DNA from: Clostridia bacterium
Lineage (GTDB): Bacteria; Bacillota; Clostridia; Oscillospirales; Acutalibacteraceae
Length of the DNA: 64,000 nt
Direction of reading: 5' to 3'
Assembly: GCA_017399065.1 (NCBI GenBank)
Contig: JAFQEL010000023.1
Coordinates: 1 to 64,000, forward strand
Shown here: positions 44,733 through 54,016 of the stretch, one piece after another
Position numbering within the stretch: the first letter of the stretch is position 1
Layout: every line of letters begins with the position of its first letter
The notes under the pieces: model-generated
What the model was told of the DNA's origin: nothing
What the model saw: the letters and a program-made list of their open reading frames with translations, nothing else
Databases searched by the model: none
Made by a program: the position numbers and the translations under genes

Positions 44733-45815
44733 ATTTTACTGTCTGTTGTAAGCAATTTGGCAAATGTATGGCATAAAGCATGGCCGATATTACTTGCCGT
44801 TTTGTTTTTTGGCTTTATAATTACATCGCACGAACTGGGCCATTTCAGCGTCGCCCGTATATTCAAAGTAAAGATTAACGAATTTGCAATCGGTATGGGT
44901 CCTGTAATCTTTAAGCGAAAGCGCAAAGAAACGCAGTATTCGCTGCGCCTTTTTCCTATTGGCGGCTTTGTCAGTATGGAGGGTGAGGATGAGGAAAGTC
45001 AGGATGAGCGTGCTTTTTGTAAAAAAGCTCCTTGGAAACGTTTTCTTATTGTCTGTGCAGGTGCGGTTATAAATATTTTGCTCGGTACGGTTTTGTTGGC
45101 GATACTTATATGTCAGCAGGATCTTGTAGGTACAACTACAATTCATTCATTTGAAGAAGGATCTCAGCTTGAAGCAAGCGGCCTGAAAGCAGGCGATGAA
45201 ATATATAAAATTAATGGCAGACGTGTTTTTTCCGATTCCGACCTGTCTTACCTTATGTTTACGGATGATGACGGAGTTCTTGAAATTACCGTTAAGCGTG
45301 AAGGTGAAAAAGTCAATCTTGACAACGTAAGGTTTACAACTGTTGAAAAAGACGGCGTTGAACAGATCGTTTATGATATGACTATACTCGGCGTTGATAA
45401 AAATATATTTACTGTAACCTCGTGTGCTTTTAAGCAGACGGCATCTGTAGCGAGACTTGTATGGATGAGCCTTGGTGACCTTATAAGTGGAAAATACGGA
45501 CTGAATGAAATTTCCGGTCCGATAGGTACGGTAGGTGTAATTGCCGATATAGCAGAGGAATCTTCAAAACAAACCGACTATTCTGCTCTTATTAATATAA
45601 TGGCTTTTATTTCAATTAATATAGGTGTTTTTAATCTGTTACCGATACCTGCTCTTGATGGCGGACGACTGCTGTTTATTATCTTTGAGATGATATTCCG
45701 TAAGCCTGTTCCTGCAAAGTATGAGAACTGGGTACACGCAGTTGCTTTAGGTTTATTGCTTCTGTTTATGGTCGTTGTTACATTCAGCGATATATTAAAA
45801 TTAATCAAGGGGTGA
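44733..45815 (+). CDS. rseP: RseP-type site-2 protease, probable ATT start
   Basis: A membrane zinc protease of about 360 residues that cleaves membrane-buried segments of signalling proteins. Zinc motif HELGH in the first helix (FIITSHELGHFSVARIF), PDZ domain (about 115-200) and the second motif NLLPIPALDGGRLLF. No ATG, GTG or TTG lies near the ribosome site: GGAGG (44721-44725) is followed after 7 bases by in-frame ATT at 44733, then CTG at 44739. The first TTG is at 44757, 31 bases away. ATT is chosen on spacing. Neighbours dxr and ispG are usual. Confidence 0.9.
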   Translation: MLLSVVSNLANVWHKAWPILLAVLFFGFIITSHELGHFSVARIFKVKINEFAIGMGPVIFKRKRKETQYSLRLFPIGGFVSMEGEDEESQDERAFCKKAPWKRFLIVCAGAVINILLGTVLLAILICQQDLVGTTTIHSFEEGSQLEASGLKAGDEIYKINGRRVFSDSDLSYLMFTDDDGVLEITVKREGEKVNLDNVRFTTVEKDGVEQIVYDMTILGVDKNIFTVTSCAFKQTASVARLVWMSLGDLISGKYGLNEISGPIGTVGVIADIAEESSKQTDYSALINIMAFISINIGVFNLLPIPALDGGRLLFIIFEMIFRKPVPAKYENWVHAVALGLLLLFMVVVTFSDILKLIKG

Positions 45816-45820
45816 GTACG

Positions 45821-46873
45821 TTGTCAGAAAGACGTGCAGCACGAAAAATCAAGATAGGTAATATATTTATCGGCGGAAACGAGCCGATAGCCGTTCAGTC
45901 AATGCTCAATAAACGCTCCGATGATTTTGTCGGAAGTGTTGCTCAGGCTAAAGAGCTTGAGACGGCAGGCTGTGATATAATCCGGGCTGCTGTGCCCGAT
46001 ATGGCGGCTGTAAGGCTTATAAACGAGCTTAAAAACGCTGTTAAGATTCCCGTTGTTGCGGATATACATTTTGATTACCGTCTTGCACTTGAGTGTGTCA
46101 GTGCCGGTGTTGACAAGATTCGTATAAACCCCGGTAATATAGGCTCAGAAGACCGGGTTAAGGCTGTTGCTGATGCCTGTGCAAATGCAGGTGTACCGAT
46201 TCGTATCGGAGTTAATTCGGGCTCTGTTGAGAAAGAGATACTTGCTAAATACGGCTCTCCCACACCCGAAGCGATGGCAGAAAGTGCGATGTATCATGCT
46301 TCGCTTCTTGAAAAATTTGATTTTAATAATATTGTAATTTCCATTAAATCCTCTAATGTACAGAATACCGTTGCTGCTTATGAGACGGTTGCCTCAATGT
46401 GCGATTATCCGCTTCATCTCGGTGTTACCGAAGCAGGCACAAAACATATGGGTATAATCAAATCTGCTGCCGGCATAGGCTCTCTTCTTGCTCACGGAAT
46501 AGGTGATACAATCCGTGTTTCGCTTACTGATGAGCCTGTCGAAGAGATAAAGGCAGGTATTGATATTCTCAAGGCGCTCAACCTAAGACAGAATTGTGTT
46601 GAGATAGTTTCTTGCCCAACCTGTGGCAGGACAAGAATTAATATGATTGAGATTGCCGGTAAGGTTACCGAGCTTCTTGCCGACTGTAAAAAACCGCTTA
46701 AGGTTGCTGTTATGGGCTGTGCGGTAAACGGACCCGGCGAAGCAAGAGAAGCAGATATAGGTATTGCAGGCGGTGACGGATGCGGACTTATATTCAAAAA
46801 AGGTGAGATTATACGCAAAGTCAGCGAAGATAAATTAGTTGAAGAATTAATGAATGAAATTGAAAAAATGTAA
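45821..46873 (+). CDS. ispG: HMB-PP synthase (4-hydroxy-3-methylbut-2-enyl diphosphate synthase)
   Basis: A 350-residue iron-sulphur enzyme converting MEcPP to HMBPP. N-terminal TIM barrel: EPIAVQSMLNKRSDD, VADIHFDYRLAL and KIRINPGNIG. Cluster ligands: CPTCGRTRI and GCAVNGPGEA with the following Glu. The start is taken as TTG at 45821 because AAGGGGTGA is 6-7 bases upstream; a GTG at 45812 overlapping the rseP stop is the alternative. Confidence 0.96.
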   Translation: MSERRAARKIKIGNIFIGGNEPIAVQSMLNKRSDDFVGSVAQAKELETAGCDIIRAAVPDMAAVRLINELKNAVKIPVVADIHFDYRLALECVSAGVDKIRINPGNIGSEDRVKAVADACANAGVPIRIGVNSGSVEKEILAKYGSPTPEAMAESAMYHASLLEKFDFNNIVISIKSSNVQNTVAAYETVASMCDYPLHLGVTEAGTKHMGIIKSAAGIGSLLAHGIGDTIRVSLTDEPVEEIKAGIDILKALNLRQNCVEIVSCPTCGRTRINMIEIAGKVTELLADCKKPLKVAVMGCAVNGPGEAREADIGIAGGDGCGLIFKKGEIIRKVSEDKLVEELMNEIEKM

Positions 46874-46918
46874 CTGAAAGGAACTGCTGTACAAGCTGTG
46901 CAGCTAAGGATTGAGCGA

Positions 46919-49900
46919 ATGACAGGAAGACAGTTGGCAGAGCTTTTTATACCTCTTGTAGGTTCTGAGCTTTGCCGTGAATATTTGGAATATGACAATA
47001 TTGAAATAAACATAAATACAGTTGAGCGTGTTCTTGTTATGGACGTGTTTGACGCACCTTATGATGCTCCACGTAAAAAAATAATGGAGCAGGAGCTTTG
47101 TCAGGCATTAAAACTCGAACGTGCAATTATTAATATCAATCTTTTGCCTACGATAAACCAAGAAACACCGCCAGAAGCAGAGATTGATTTTACACGTGTA
47201 AGTGAAGCACTCAAACAGCGTATAATACCTGCAAGCGGATTTATGGGTGATGCAACTGCTGAGCTTGTCGGTAATAAATATATACTTACCGTTTCGGCAG
47301 CAGGTGCGGCAGTGCTTAAAAGTATGGGTGCTGAAAAAGAGTTGGCTTCAATAATTAATGAGCTTTATGGTATTACTGTTACCGCAAATGTTGAGGCGCG
47401 TGAAGACGTAAATAAGATCTCAATCGAGGAAATGCAGAGACAGGAAGACGAAAAAATAGCTGAAAAGCAGCCTATTGAAATAAAAAAAGTCATCAAGCCT
47501 ACATTTGAAGGTCTGCCTATCTGTACAGATTATGCGAAAATAATTTACGGTGAAAAAATTCCTTCAAAACAGCCGATGAGGATTGCGGATATATCGCAGG
47601 AAAGCGGTACTGTCATAGTCTGGGGCGATGTTTTTTCGCTTGAAATACGCACCACGAAAGATGGCAGAAACAGAATAATTACCTTTAATTTCTCCGATGA
47701 TTCAGGTTCATATTCAGCTAAAATTTTCGGTCCCGTATCGGAAACCAATTATCTTACCGAAAACCTAAAAGATGGTATGACAGTGCTTCTTCGCGGTGTA
47801 GTTATGTACGATAAATATGCCCGTGAAAATACTATAGATGTAAAGGCTATAGCTGTAATTGATAAGGTTTCAAAAACCGATGATGCACCGGAGAAGCGCG
47901 TTGAACTGCATCTTCATACCCGAATGTCTGCAATGGACGGTATGACAGATGTGAAAGACCTTGTAAAGCGTGCGATAAAGTGGGGGCACAAGGCAATTGC
48001 GATTACTGATCACGGTGTCGTACAGGCTTTCCCTGATGCTGTAAAAGCGGCGAAGGGCAGTGATATCAAGCTGATTTTCGGTATAGAAGGATATCTTGTC
48101 AACGATGTTGACGGTGACGAGACTGATTACAAAAAACTTGCACCGTATCACATAATAATACTTGCAAAAAACAATACGGGCCTTAAAAATCTTTATAAGC
48201 TTATTTCTATGTCTAATCTCGAGTATTTCTATAAGCGTCCGAGAATACCGAAGAGTCAGCTTATTAAGCACAGAGAAGGTCTGATTATAGGCAGTGCTTG
48301 CGAAGCAGGTGAGCTGTTCAGGGCAATGCTTCACGGTGAGCCTGATGAAAAGCTGCTTTCGATTGCATCATTCTATGATTATATTGAGATTCAGCCGCTC
48401 GGAAATAACGACTTCATAGTAAGGTCTGAGGAATTTCCGCATATACAGAGCTATTCCGACCTTGAAAATCTCAACAGAAAGCTCGTTCATATAGCTGACA
48501 AGGTTTCAAAACCTGTTGTTGCAACCTGTGACGTTCATTTTATTGACCCTGATGACAGTATTTTCAGAGCTATTCTTATGGCGGGTCAGGGCTTTAAGGA
48601 TGCTGACCAACAGGCACCGCTTTATTTCAGAACTACTGATGAAATGCTCAATGAGTTTGCATATCTTGGTGAAGATACTGCAAGAGAAGTGGTTATAACC
48701 AACACAAATAAAATTGCAGATGCGATTGACAGAATTATACCGATTCCAAACGGTAACTTCCCACCCGATATTCCGGGCTCTGAAGAAGAACTTACAAGAA
48801 TCTGTTGGGAAAGAGCAAAGAATATGTTCGGTGACCCCGTTCCCGAATATGTTGCTCAGCGTCTTGAAAAAGAGCTTACCTCAATTATCAAAAACGGATT
48901 TGCCGTTCTCTATATGATTGCACAGAAGCTTGTCAAAAACTCTGAGGATAACGGCTATTACGTCGGTTCGCGAGGTTCTGTCGGTTCGTCCTTCGTTGCA
49001 TCTATGGCAGGTATATCCGAGGTTATGCCGCTTGCACCTTTTTACCTTTGTAAGAAGTGTAAGCACAGTGAATTTTTCCTCAAGGGTGAGGTAGGCTCAG
49101 GCTTTGACCTTCCGCCGAAAAACTGTCCCGTATGCGGTGAGCCGATGATTCGTGACGGTCACGATATACCGTTTGAAACCTTCCTTGGATTCAAGGGTGA
49201 CAAATCGCCTGATATTGACCTTAACTTCTCCGGTGAATATCAGTTCTATGCTCACCGTTATACAGAAGAGCTTTTTGGCAAAACACACGTTTTTAAAGCG
49301 GGTACAGTTTCGACTGTTGCAGATAAAACTGCATTCGGTTTTGTTAAAAAGTACTTTGAAGCAAAAGGTATGTCTGTTCACAATGCGGAGCTTGACAGAC
49401 TTTGTAAAGGCTGTACAGGCATCAAGCGTACAACGGGTCAGCACCCCGGCGGTATGGTTATTGTTCCTAACAGATACGAGGCAGAAGATTTTACGGCTGT
49501 TCAGCATCCTGCAGACGATGTCGATGCGGCTTCAATTACAACTCACTTTGACTTCCATGCACTTCATGATACAATTCTCAAGCTCGATAATCTCGGCCAT
49601 GATGTTCCTACGCTTTATAAATATCTCGAGGATTTTACGGGCGTATCGGTGCTTGATGCCGATGTTTGTGATAAGCAGCTTTATAAAATGATCGTAAGCC
49701 CCGAGCCTCTTGGCATTACTGCAGAGGATATTGACTGTGAAACAGGTACGCTTTCAATTCCTGAAATGGGTACGTCTTTTGTTCGTCAGATGCTTCTTGA
49801 AGCTCAGCCCAAGGGTTTTGCCGACCTTTTGCAGATTTCCGGCCTTTCACACGGTACTGACGTTTGGCTCGGTAATGCACAGGAGCTTATCCATAACGGC

Positions 49901-50650
49901 ACGTGTACAATTTCAGAGGTTATAGGTACACGTGATAACATTATGGTTTATCTTATGCACAAAGGTCTTGAACCGGATATGTCGTTCAAGATAATGGAGA
50001 TTGTCCGTAAGGGTAATGCTACCAAGCTTCTCACACCTGAGCATATGGCAGAAATGAGAAAGCATAACGTGCCCGAATGGTATATTGAATCTTGTATGAA
50101 GATTAAGTATATGTTCCCCAAGGCTCACGCTGCGGCTTACGTTATTGCCGCTTTACGCCTTGGTTGGTATAAGATTTATCATAAGGTTGCCTATTATGCG
50201 GCTTATCTTACAGTACGCGGCGGCGATCTTACTGCTCCGCTGATTATGTCAACTATAGACCAGGTAAGACGTAAAATGAGAGAAATAACCGATAAGGGTA
50301 AGGAAGCTTCTCCTAAGGAACTTTCGCAGTTTACTGCACTTCAGGTTTTGCTTGAAATGAAAGCAAGAGGTGTTGAATTCCTTCCTGTAGACCTTTATAA
50401 ATCGGATGCAACCGTCTTTAAGATTGAGGACGGTAAGATTCGTCTCGCATTCTCTTCTCTCAACGGTACAGGCGAAAATGCGGCAAAATCTATCGCTGCT
50501 GCCCGTGATGACGGAGAAGGTGAATTTATGTGCGTTGATGAGCTTCAGCGCCGTGCCGGTATTTCCAGCAGTGTTATTGCGGCTCTTCGTGAGGCGGGTG
50601 CACTTGAAGGCTTGCCTGACAGTATGCAGATAAGTTTGTTCGACTTTTGA
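46919..50650 (+). CDS. polC: PolC-type DNA polymerase III alpha subunit lacking the exonuclease domain
   Basis: A 1243-residue Gram-positive replicase; common PolC has about 1430-1460. N-terminal domain and OB fold are present (about 1-310). The PHP domain begins VELHLHTRMSAMDGM and continues AITDHGVVQ. At about residue 394 the segment FGIEGYLVNDVDG passes within about 15 residues to YHIIILAKN. In standard PolC a DEDDh proofreading domain of about 170-190 residues is inserted there. The polymerase core is intact: GSRGSVGSS, zinc cysteines CKKC and CPVC, PDIDLNFSGEYQ, KRTTGQHPGG and KYMFPKAHAAAY. The ATG at 46919 has TAAGGA 8 bases upstream; a GTG at 46898 is less likely. Confidence 0.95.
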   Translation: MTGRQLAELFIPLVGSELCREYLEYDNIEININTVERVLVMDVFDAPYDAPRKKIMEQELCQALKLERAIININLLPTINQETPPEAEIDFTRVSEALKQRIIPASGFMGDATAELVGNKYILTVSAAGAAVLKSMGAEKELASIINELYGITVTANVEAREDVNKISIEEMQRQEDEKIAEKQPIEIKKVIKPTFEGLPICTDYAKIIYGEKIPSKQPMRIADISQESGTVIVWGDVFSLEIRTTKDGRNRIITFNFSDDSGSYSAKIFGPVSETNYLTENLKDGMTVLLRGVVMYDKYARENTIDVKAIAVIDKVSKTDDAPEKRVELHLHTRMSAMDGMTDVKDLVKRAIKWGHKAIAITDHGVVQAFPDAVKAAKGSDIKLIFGIEGYLVNDVDGDETDYKKLAPYHIIILAKNNTGLKNLYKLISMSNLEYFYKRPRIPKSQLIKHREGLIIGSACEAGELFRAMLHGEPDEKLLSIASFYDYIEIQPLGNNDFIVRSEEFPHIQSYSDLENLNRKLVHIADKVSKPVVATCDVHFIDPDDSIFRAILMAGQGFKDADQQAPLYFRTTDEMLNEFAYLGEDTAREVVITNTNKIADAIDRIIPIPNGNFPPDIPGSEEELTRICWERAKNMFGDPVPEYVAQRLEKELTSIIKNGFAVLYMIAQKLVKNSEDNGYYVGSRGSVGSSFVASMAGISEVMPLAPFYLCKKCKHSEFFLKGEVGSGFDLPPKNCPVCGEPMIRDGHDIPFETFLGFKGDKSPDIDLNFSGEYQFYAHRYTEELFGKTHVFKAGTVSTVADKTAFGFVKKYFEAKGMSVHNAELDRLCKGCTGIKRTTGQHPGGMVIVPNRYEAEDFTAVQHPADDVDAASITTHFDFHALHDTILKLDNLGHDVPTLYKYLEDFTGVSVLDADVCDKQLYKMIVSPEPLGITAEDIDCETGTLSIPEMGTSFVRQMLLEAQPKGFADLLQISGLSHGTDVWLGNAQELIHNGTCTISEVIGTRDNIMVYLMHKGLEPDMSFKIMEIVRKGNATKLLTPEHMAEMRKHNVPEWYIESCMKIKYMFPKAHAAAYVIAALRLGWYKIYHKVAYYAAYLTVRGGDLTAPLIMSTIDQVRRKMREITDKGKEASPKELSQFTALQVLLEMKARGVEFLPVDLYKSDATVFKIEDGKIRLAFSSLNGTGENAAKSIAAARDDGEGEFMCVDELQRRAGISSSVIAALREAGALEGLPDSMQISLFDF

Positions 50651-50681
50651 TTTTTTGTTAAATTTGTGGGGATTACAAAAA

Positions 50682-51008
50682 ATGGATACTTCAAAATATT
50701 TTCAGCGTTATGCTGTTATTCCGGTTGTGGTAAAATGCAAAGAGACCGGCAGAGTGCTCAATGTGGCTTATATGAATCAGAAGGCACTCGAAAAAACAAT
50801 TGAAACAGGATATGTTTGGTATTGCAGCCGTACAAGTCAGAAATTGTGGAAAAAGAGCAGTGACTCTGCTCAACGGCTGGTAAGTATATATTCTGACTGC
50901 GACGATAATTCCTTGCTCATAAAGGTATATCAGACAGGTAACGCCTGCCACAAGGGCAGAAGCAGTTGCTTTCATAAAAGAATATGGCCGAGTCACAGTG
51001 ATAAATAA
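50682..51008 (+). CDS. hisI: Phosphoribosyl-AMP cyclohydrolase-like protein (HisI)
   Basis: A 108-residue stand-alone HisI-type protein, step three of histidine synthesis. Matches: GRVLNVAYMNQKALEKTIET, WYCSRTSQKLWKKSS, DCDDNSLL and GNACHKGRSSCF (zinc and magnesium ligands). Departures are KKSSDSAQ in place of the common KGxTSGN, and DCDDN for DCDGD, so activity or substrate may differ. No other his genes are in the window. GTGGGG precedes the ATG. Confidence 0.85.
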   Translation: MDTSKYFQRYAVIPVVVKCKETGRVLNVAYMNQKALEKTIETGYVWYCSRTSQKLWKKSSDSAQRLVSIYSDCDDNSLLIKVYQTGNACHKGRSSCFHKRIWPSHSDK

Positions 51009-51030
51009 TATGATTTGAGGTGTGTTTATT

Positions 51031-52500
51031 ATGAAGTTAAAAACAAAAGCTGTTTTAGGTGCAATCGGTGCTGCTGCAGCGGTTGATTTTGTGCGTGCTG
51101 CCGCATATACTCCCGAAAAGCAGGAAAGAATTAAGCTGCCCGCGGAAAATGTTGATGCTGACAGAGCAGCCGAGCATATAAGTAAGGCTATTCAGTTTAA
51201 AACAGTTTCGTATCCCGATCCCGATGATATGGATTGGCAGGAGTTTGAACGATTTCACGCTTTTCTTGATGAAGCTTATCCGCTTACAGCTAAGCATCTC
51301 GAAAAAGAGATTGTTGATAGAGCAAGTCTGCTTTATCGCTGGAAGGGTACAGACCCCTCGCTTGAGCCTATAGCCCTCCTTGCTCACCAGGATGTTGTGC
51401 CGATTTCCAAAGGCACCGAGCAAGATTGGGAGCATGAGCCCTTCAGTGGAGATATTGCAGACGGCTTTATCTGGGGCAGAGGTGCAATGGATATGAAAAA
51501 TCACCTTATTTGTGTTATGGAAGCTGTTGAAACTCTTCTTGAAGACGGATATCAGCCGACACGTGATGTTTATCTCTGCTTTGGTCACAATGAGGAAATT
51601 GTTGCATCTGATCACTCGGGTGCTTGCGCTATTGCCGAACTTTTCAAATCAAGAGGAATTCATCTTGACTGTGTTATTGACGAGGGCGGTGCAATTCTTC
51701 CTCTTAATATCAAGGGTGTTATCAACGGATTTATTGCAGGTATCGGTATAGCTGAAAAGGGTTATGCAGACTTTGAGATCACTGTTGAGACCAAAGGTGG
51801 TCATTCATCTCAGCCGCCTAAGCACAGCGGTCTCGGTCAGCTTGCAAACGTTATCCGCGATCTTGAAAATAATCAGTTCAAGGCAGAAATGTTGCCTTTC
51901 CTTACTGAATTGTTTGATAAAATCGGCCGTCGCGTCAGTCTTCCTGCAAAGATGATTACGTGTAATTTGCCTTATCTCAATCCTCTCATTAAAGAGATTC
52001 TTAAACTTATTCCTCCGGGAGCAAGTCTTATTCGTACTACAACCGGTGTAACTATGGCTCAGGGCAGCCCAGCGGCTAATGTTCTGCCTCAGCGTTCAAG
52101 CATTGTTGTAAACTTCCGTGCAATGCCCGGTACAACTACCAAGGATATTGAAGAACATATCCACAAGGTAGTAAAAAATAAAAAAATCAAGGTTGAATGT
52201 CTTAAGGCAAAGGAGGCGTCAAACTTCTCTCCGACAGATTCAAGAGCGTTTAAAGCACTTGAAAAGATTACGGTTTCTGATTATCCTGAGGCAATTGTTG
52301 CACCTTACCTTGTTATGGGCGGTACAGACGCTTATTACTATGAGCGTGTATGTGAGAATGTTTATCGATATTCACCGTTTATTGCCGATACAAAGCTTCT
52401 TCTTTGCACTCACGGTACTAACGAACGTCTACCGCTTGCTACGGTAGGAGAGGCTGTTGTTTTCTTCAAGAGATATATCAAGGAGCTTTCAGGCTGTTGA
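51031..52500 (+). CDS. M20-family carboxypeptidase, CPS1/PM20D1-like
   Basis: A 489-residue zinc peptidase. Ligands: His in LLAHQDVVP, bridging Asp in GRGAMDMKN, catalytic Glu pair in FGHNEEI, DEGG and the late His in CTHGTNER. The layout, with an N-terminal hydrophobic stretch (AVLGAIGAAAAVDFV) and length near 490, matches the CPS1/PM20D1 group. It probably hydrolyses peptides or N-acyl amino acids near the membrane. GAGGTG precedes the ATG. It is followed by a strong terminator. Confidence 0.9.
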   Translation: MKLKTKAVLGAIGAAAAVDFVRAAAYTPEKQERIKLPAENVDADRAAEHISKAIQFKTVSYPDPDDMDWQEFERFHAFLDEAYPLTAKHLEKEIVDRASLLYRWKGTDPSLEPIALLAHQDVVPISKGTEQDWEHEPFSGDIADGFIWGRGAMDMKNHLICVMEAVETLLEDGYQPTRDVYLCFGHNEEIVASDHSGACAIAELFKSRGIHLDCVIDEGGAILPLNIKGVINGFIAGIGIAEKGYADFEITVETKGGHSSQPPKHSGLGQLANVIRDLENNQFKAEMLPFLTELFDKIGRRVSLPAKMITCNLPYLNPLIKEILKLIPPGASLIRTTTGVTMAQGSPAANVLPQRSSIVVNFRAMPGTTTKDIEEHIHKVVKNKKIKVECLKAKEASNFSPTDSRAFKALEKITVSDYPEAIVAPYLVMGGTDAYYYERVCENVYRYSPFIADTKLLLCTHGTNERLPLATVGEAVVFFKRYIKELSGC

Positions 52501-52517
52501 CACTTTTTTAAATATTT

Positions 52518-52550
52518 ATCGGGCAGAAAAATTCTGCCCGATTTTTTTAT
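52518..52550 (+). terminator. Intrinsic terminator after the M20 peptidase gene
   Basis: An 11-bp perfect stem (ATCGGGCAGAA / TTCTGCCCGAT, 52518-52528 with 52532-52542), loop AAA, tail of seven T. Confidence 0.92.
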
Positions 52551-52569
52551 ATATATTTTAAAAAATATC

Positions 52570-52598
52570 TTGTAATTAAAACAGATAACATATATAAT
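52570..52598 (+). promoter_or_regulatory. Sigma-A promoter for the Nudix-fusion operon
   Basis: TTGTAA (52570-52575), 17-bp spacer, TATAAT (52593-52598), 54 bases before the ATG at 52653. Confidence 0.65.
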
Positions 52599-52652
52599 AA
52601 ATCTATATGTGTGAAATTATAGATAAAATCAAGGAAGGGGGAAAGCTTACGG

Positions 52653-53393
52653 ATGTTAGGTAAATACGTCAGGGTAAACGTTACTAAGGCATATAATTCT
52701 CAGGACAGAGACACCGGTCTTGTTTATGAGCTTAATTACGGGCGTGTAGAAAATAATAACCATCCCGGTACGCAGTATGCGTACATAATGGGTATAGATC
52801 ACCCGGTGCGGAATTTTGACGGCAGAGTAGTGGCTGTGATTCATCGTAAAAACGGCGAAAAAATCTGGGTTGCTGCACCCAAGAGCACAAGATTTATTAT
52901 CAATGATATTCGTCGTGCGATTGCTTTTGCCGAGGGAAAAGAAAAAGCAGATTACACTATAGAATGTCTTTACGAAAGCAGTTGCGGTGCTGTTGTGTTC
53001 CGTAAAATCGTAGGTGAAATAAGATATCTGCTTATTAAAAATAAACGCAGTGCTAACTGGGGCTTTCCCAAAGGACATATAGAAAACGGGGAAACAAAAG
53101 AAGATACCGCAAAGCGTGAAGTGCTTGAGGAAACCGGTATCCGAATTAATATAATACCCGGCTTTGTTTCAACATCCGAATATACGATTCAAGGCAAAGT
53201 TGAAAAATCAGTTTCTATTTTTGTTGCTTCTACAACGGATACTCAGACAAAGATTCAGCAGGAAGAAATTGAGGATTATATCTGGCTTAATTATACAAAA
53301 GCTATTAAAACATTGAAGTTTGAAAATGACCGTTCAATTCTTGAACGTGCACACGAGTTCCTTATCAGAACAGGCGTTATTGACGCTGAATAA
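52653..53393 (+). CDS. Pyrophosphatase-like domain fused to a Nudix hydrolase
   Basis: A 246-residue protein. The first ~95 residues (LVYELNYGRVENN, TQYAYIMGIDHPV, VVAVIHRKNGEKIWVAAP) resemble the compact inorganic-pyrophosphatase-like proteins of Clostridia; acidic metal residues seem partly lost. A Nudix domain follows (about 105-235) with a complete box, GHIENGETKEDTAKREVLEETGI, and PKG just before it, as in Ap4A hydrolases and related house-cleaning enzymes. Joining a pyrophosphate-cleaving fold to Nudix suggests nucleotide clean-up, but activity is inferred. It shares an operon with the next membrane protein, 11 bases away. Confidence 0.8.
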   Translation: MLGKYVRVNVTKAYNSQDRDTGLVYELNYGRVENNNHPGTQYAYIMGIDHPVRNFDGRVVAVIHRKNGEKIWVAAPKSTRFIINDIRRAIAFAEGKEKADYTIECLYESSCGAVVFRKIVGEIRYLLIKNKRSANWGFPKGHIENGETKEDTAKREVLEETGIRINIIPGFVSTSEYTIQGKVEKSVSIFVASTTDTQTKIQQEEIEDYIWLNYTKAIKTLKFENDRSILERAHEFLIRTGVIDAE

Positions 53394-53404
53394 CGGAGGT
53401 TTAA

Positions 53405-53911
53405 ATGGCAGAGTCGCTTGCACAAACTATTGTCAGCTTTTTTCAGGACAAAATTCCTGAAGAGCTTATTGTTTTTATAATTTCATTATTGCCTGTTCTT
53501 GAACTCAGGGGCGGATTGATTGCGGCAAGTCTGTTAGGCGTAGATTTTATACCTGCATTTATTATCAGTTATGTAGCAAATATGTTGCCTATACCGTTCA
53601 TTTTACTGTTTATTCGCAAAATTTTTCACTTCCTTCGTGATAAGCGTTTCTTTGGTAAAATTATTCTTAAGCTTGAAGAACGATCTGCGAAAAAGAGTGA
53701 GTCTGTTAAGAAATACGGCAGGTGGGGGCTTTTGCTTTTTGTTGCAATTCCTCTTCCCGGAACAGGCGGATGGACAGGCGCGCTTGTTGCTGCACTTATG
53801 GATATGCGTATGAAATATGCTACACCGATTATAGCTGTTGGTGTGCTTATTGCAGGTGTAATTATGTCCGTGATTTCTTACGGAATACCTACGCTTGTTT
53901 CTATGCTGTGA
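53405..53911 (+). CDS. Small multidrug-export-type membrane protein (PF06695-like)
   Basis: A 168-residue protein with four to five membrane helices. Family features: VLELRGGLIAASLLG near the start and GLLLFVAIPLPGTGGWTGAL in the centre. Transport of drugs is only the family name; the real substrate is unknown. GGAGG precedes the ATG. Confidence 0.83.
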   Translation: MAESLAQTIVSFFQDKIPEELIVFIISLLPVLELRGGLIAASLLGVDFIPAFIISYVANMLPIPFILLFIRKIFHFLRDKRFFGKIILKLEERSAKKSESVKKYGRWGLLLFVAIPLPGTGGWTGALVAALMDMRMKYATPIIAVGVLIAGVIMSVISYGIPTLVSML

Positions 53912-54016
53912 TATACTAATTGTATAACCGTTGGTATCTGGTTATGGATATAGAGAAGTTTAGTCTTGGCTGATTTTATTGTATTATTACAAATTGTATA
54001 AAAGGAGAGCGATTTT

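Noticed and set aside
53923-53944. Hairpin ATAACC...GGTTAT after the small membrane protein gene
   Set aside because: Short stem, no T tail; not enough to call a terminator.
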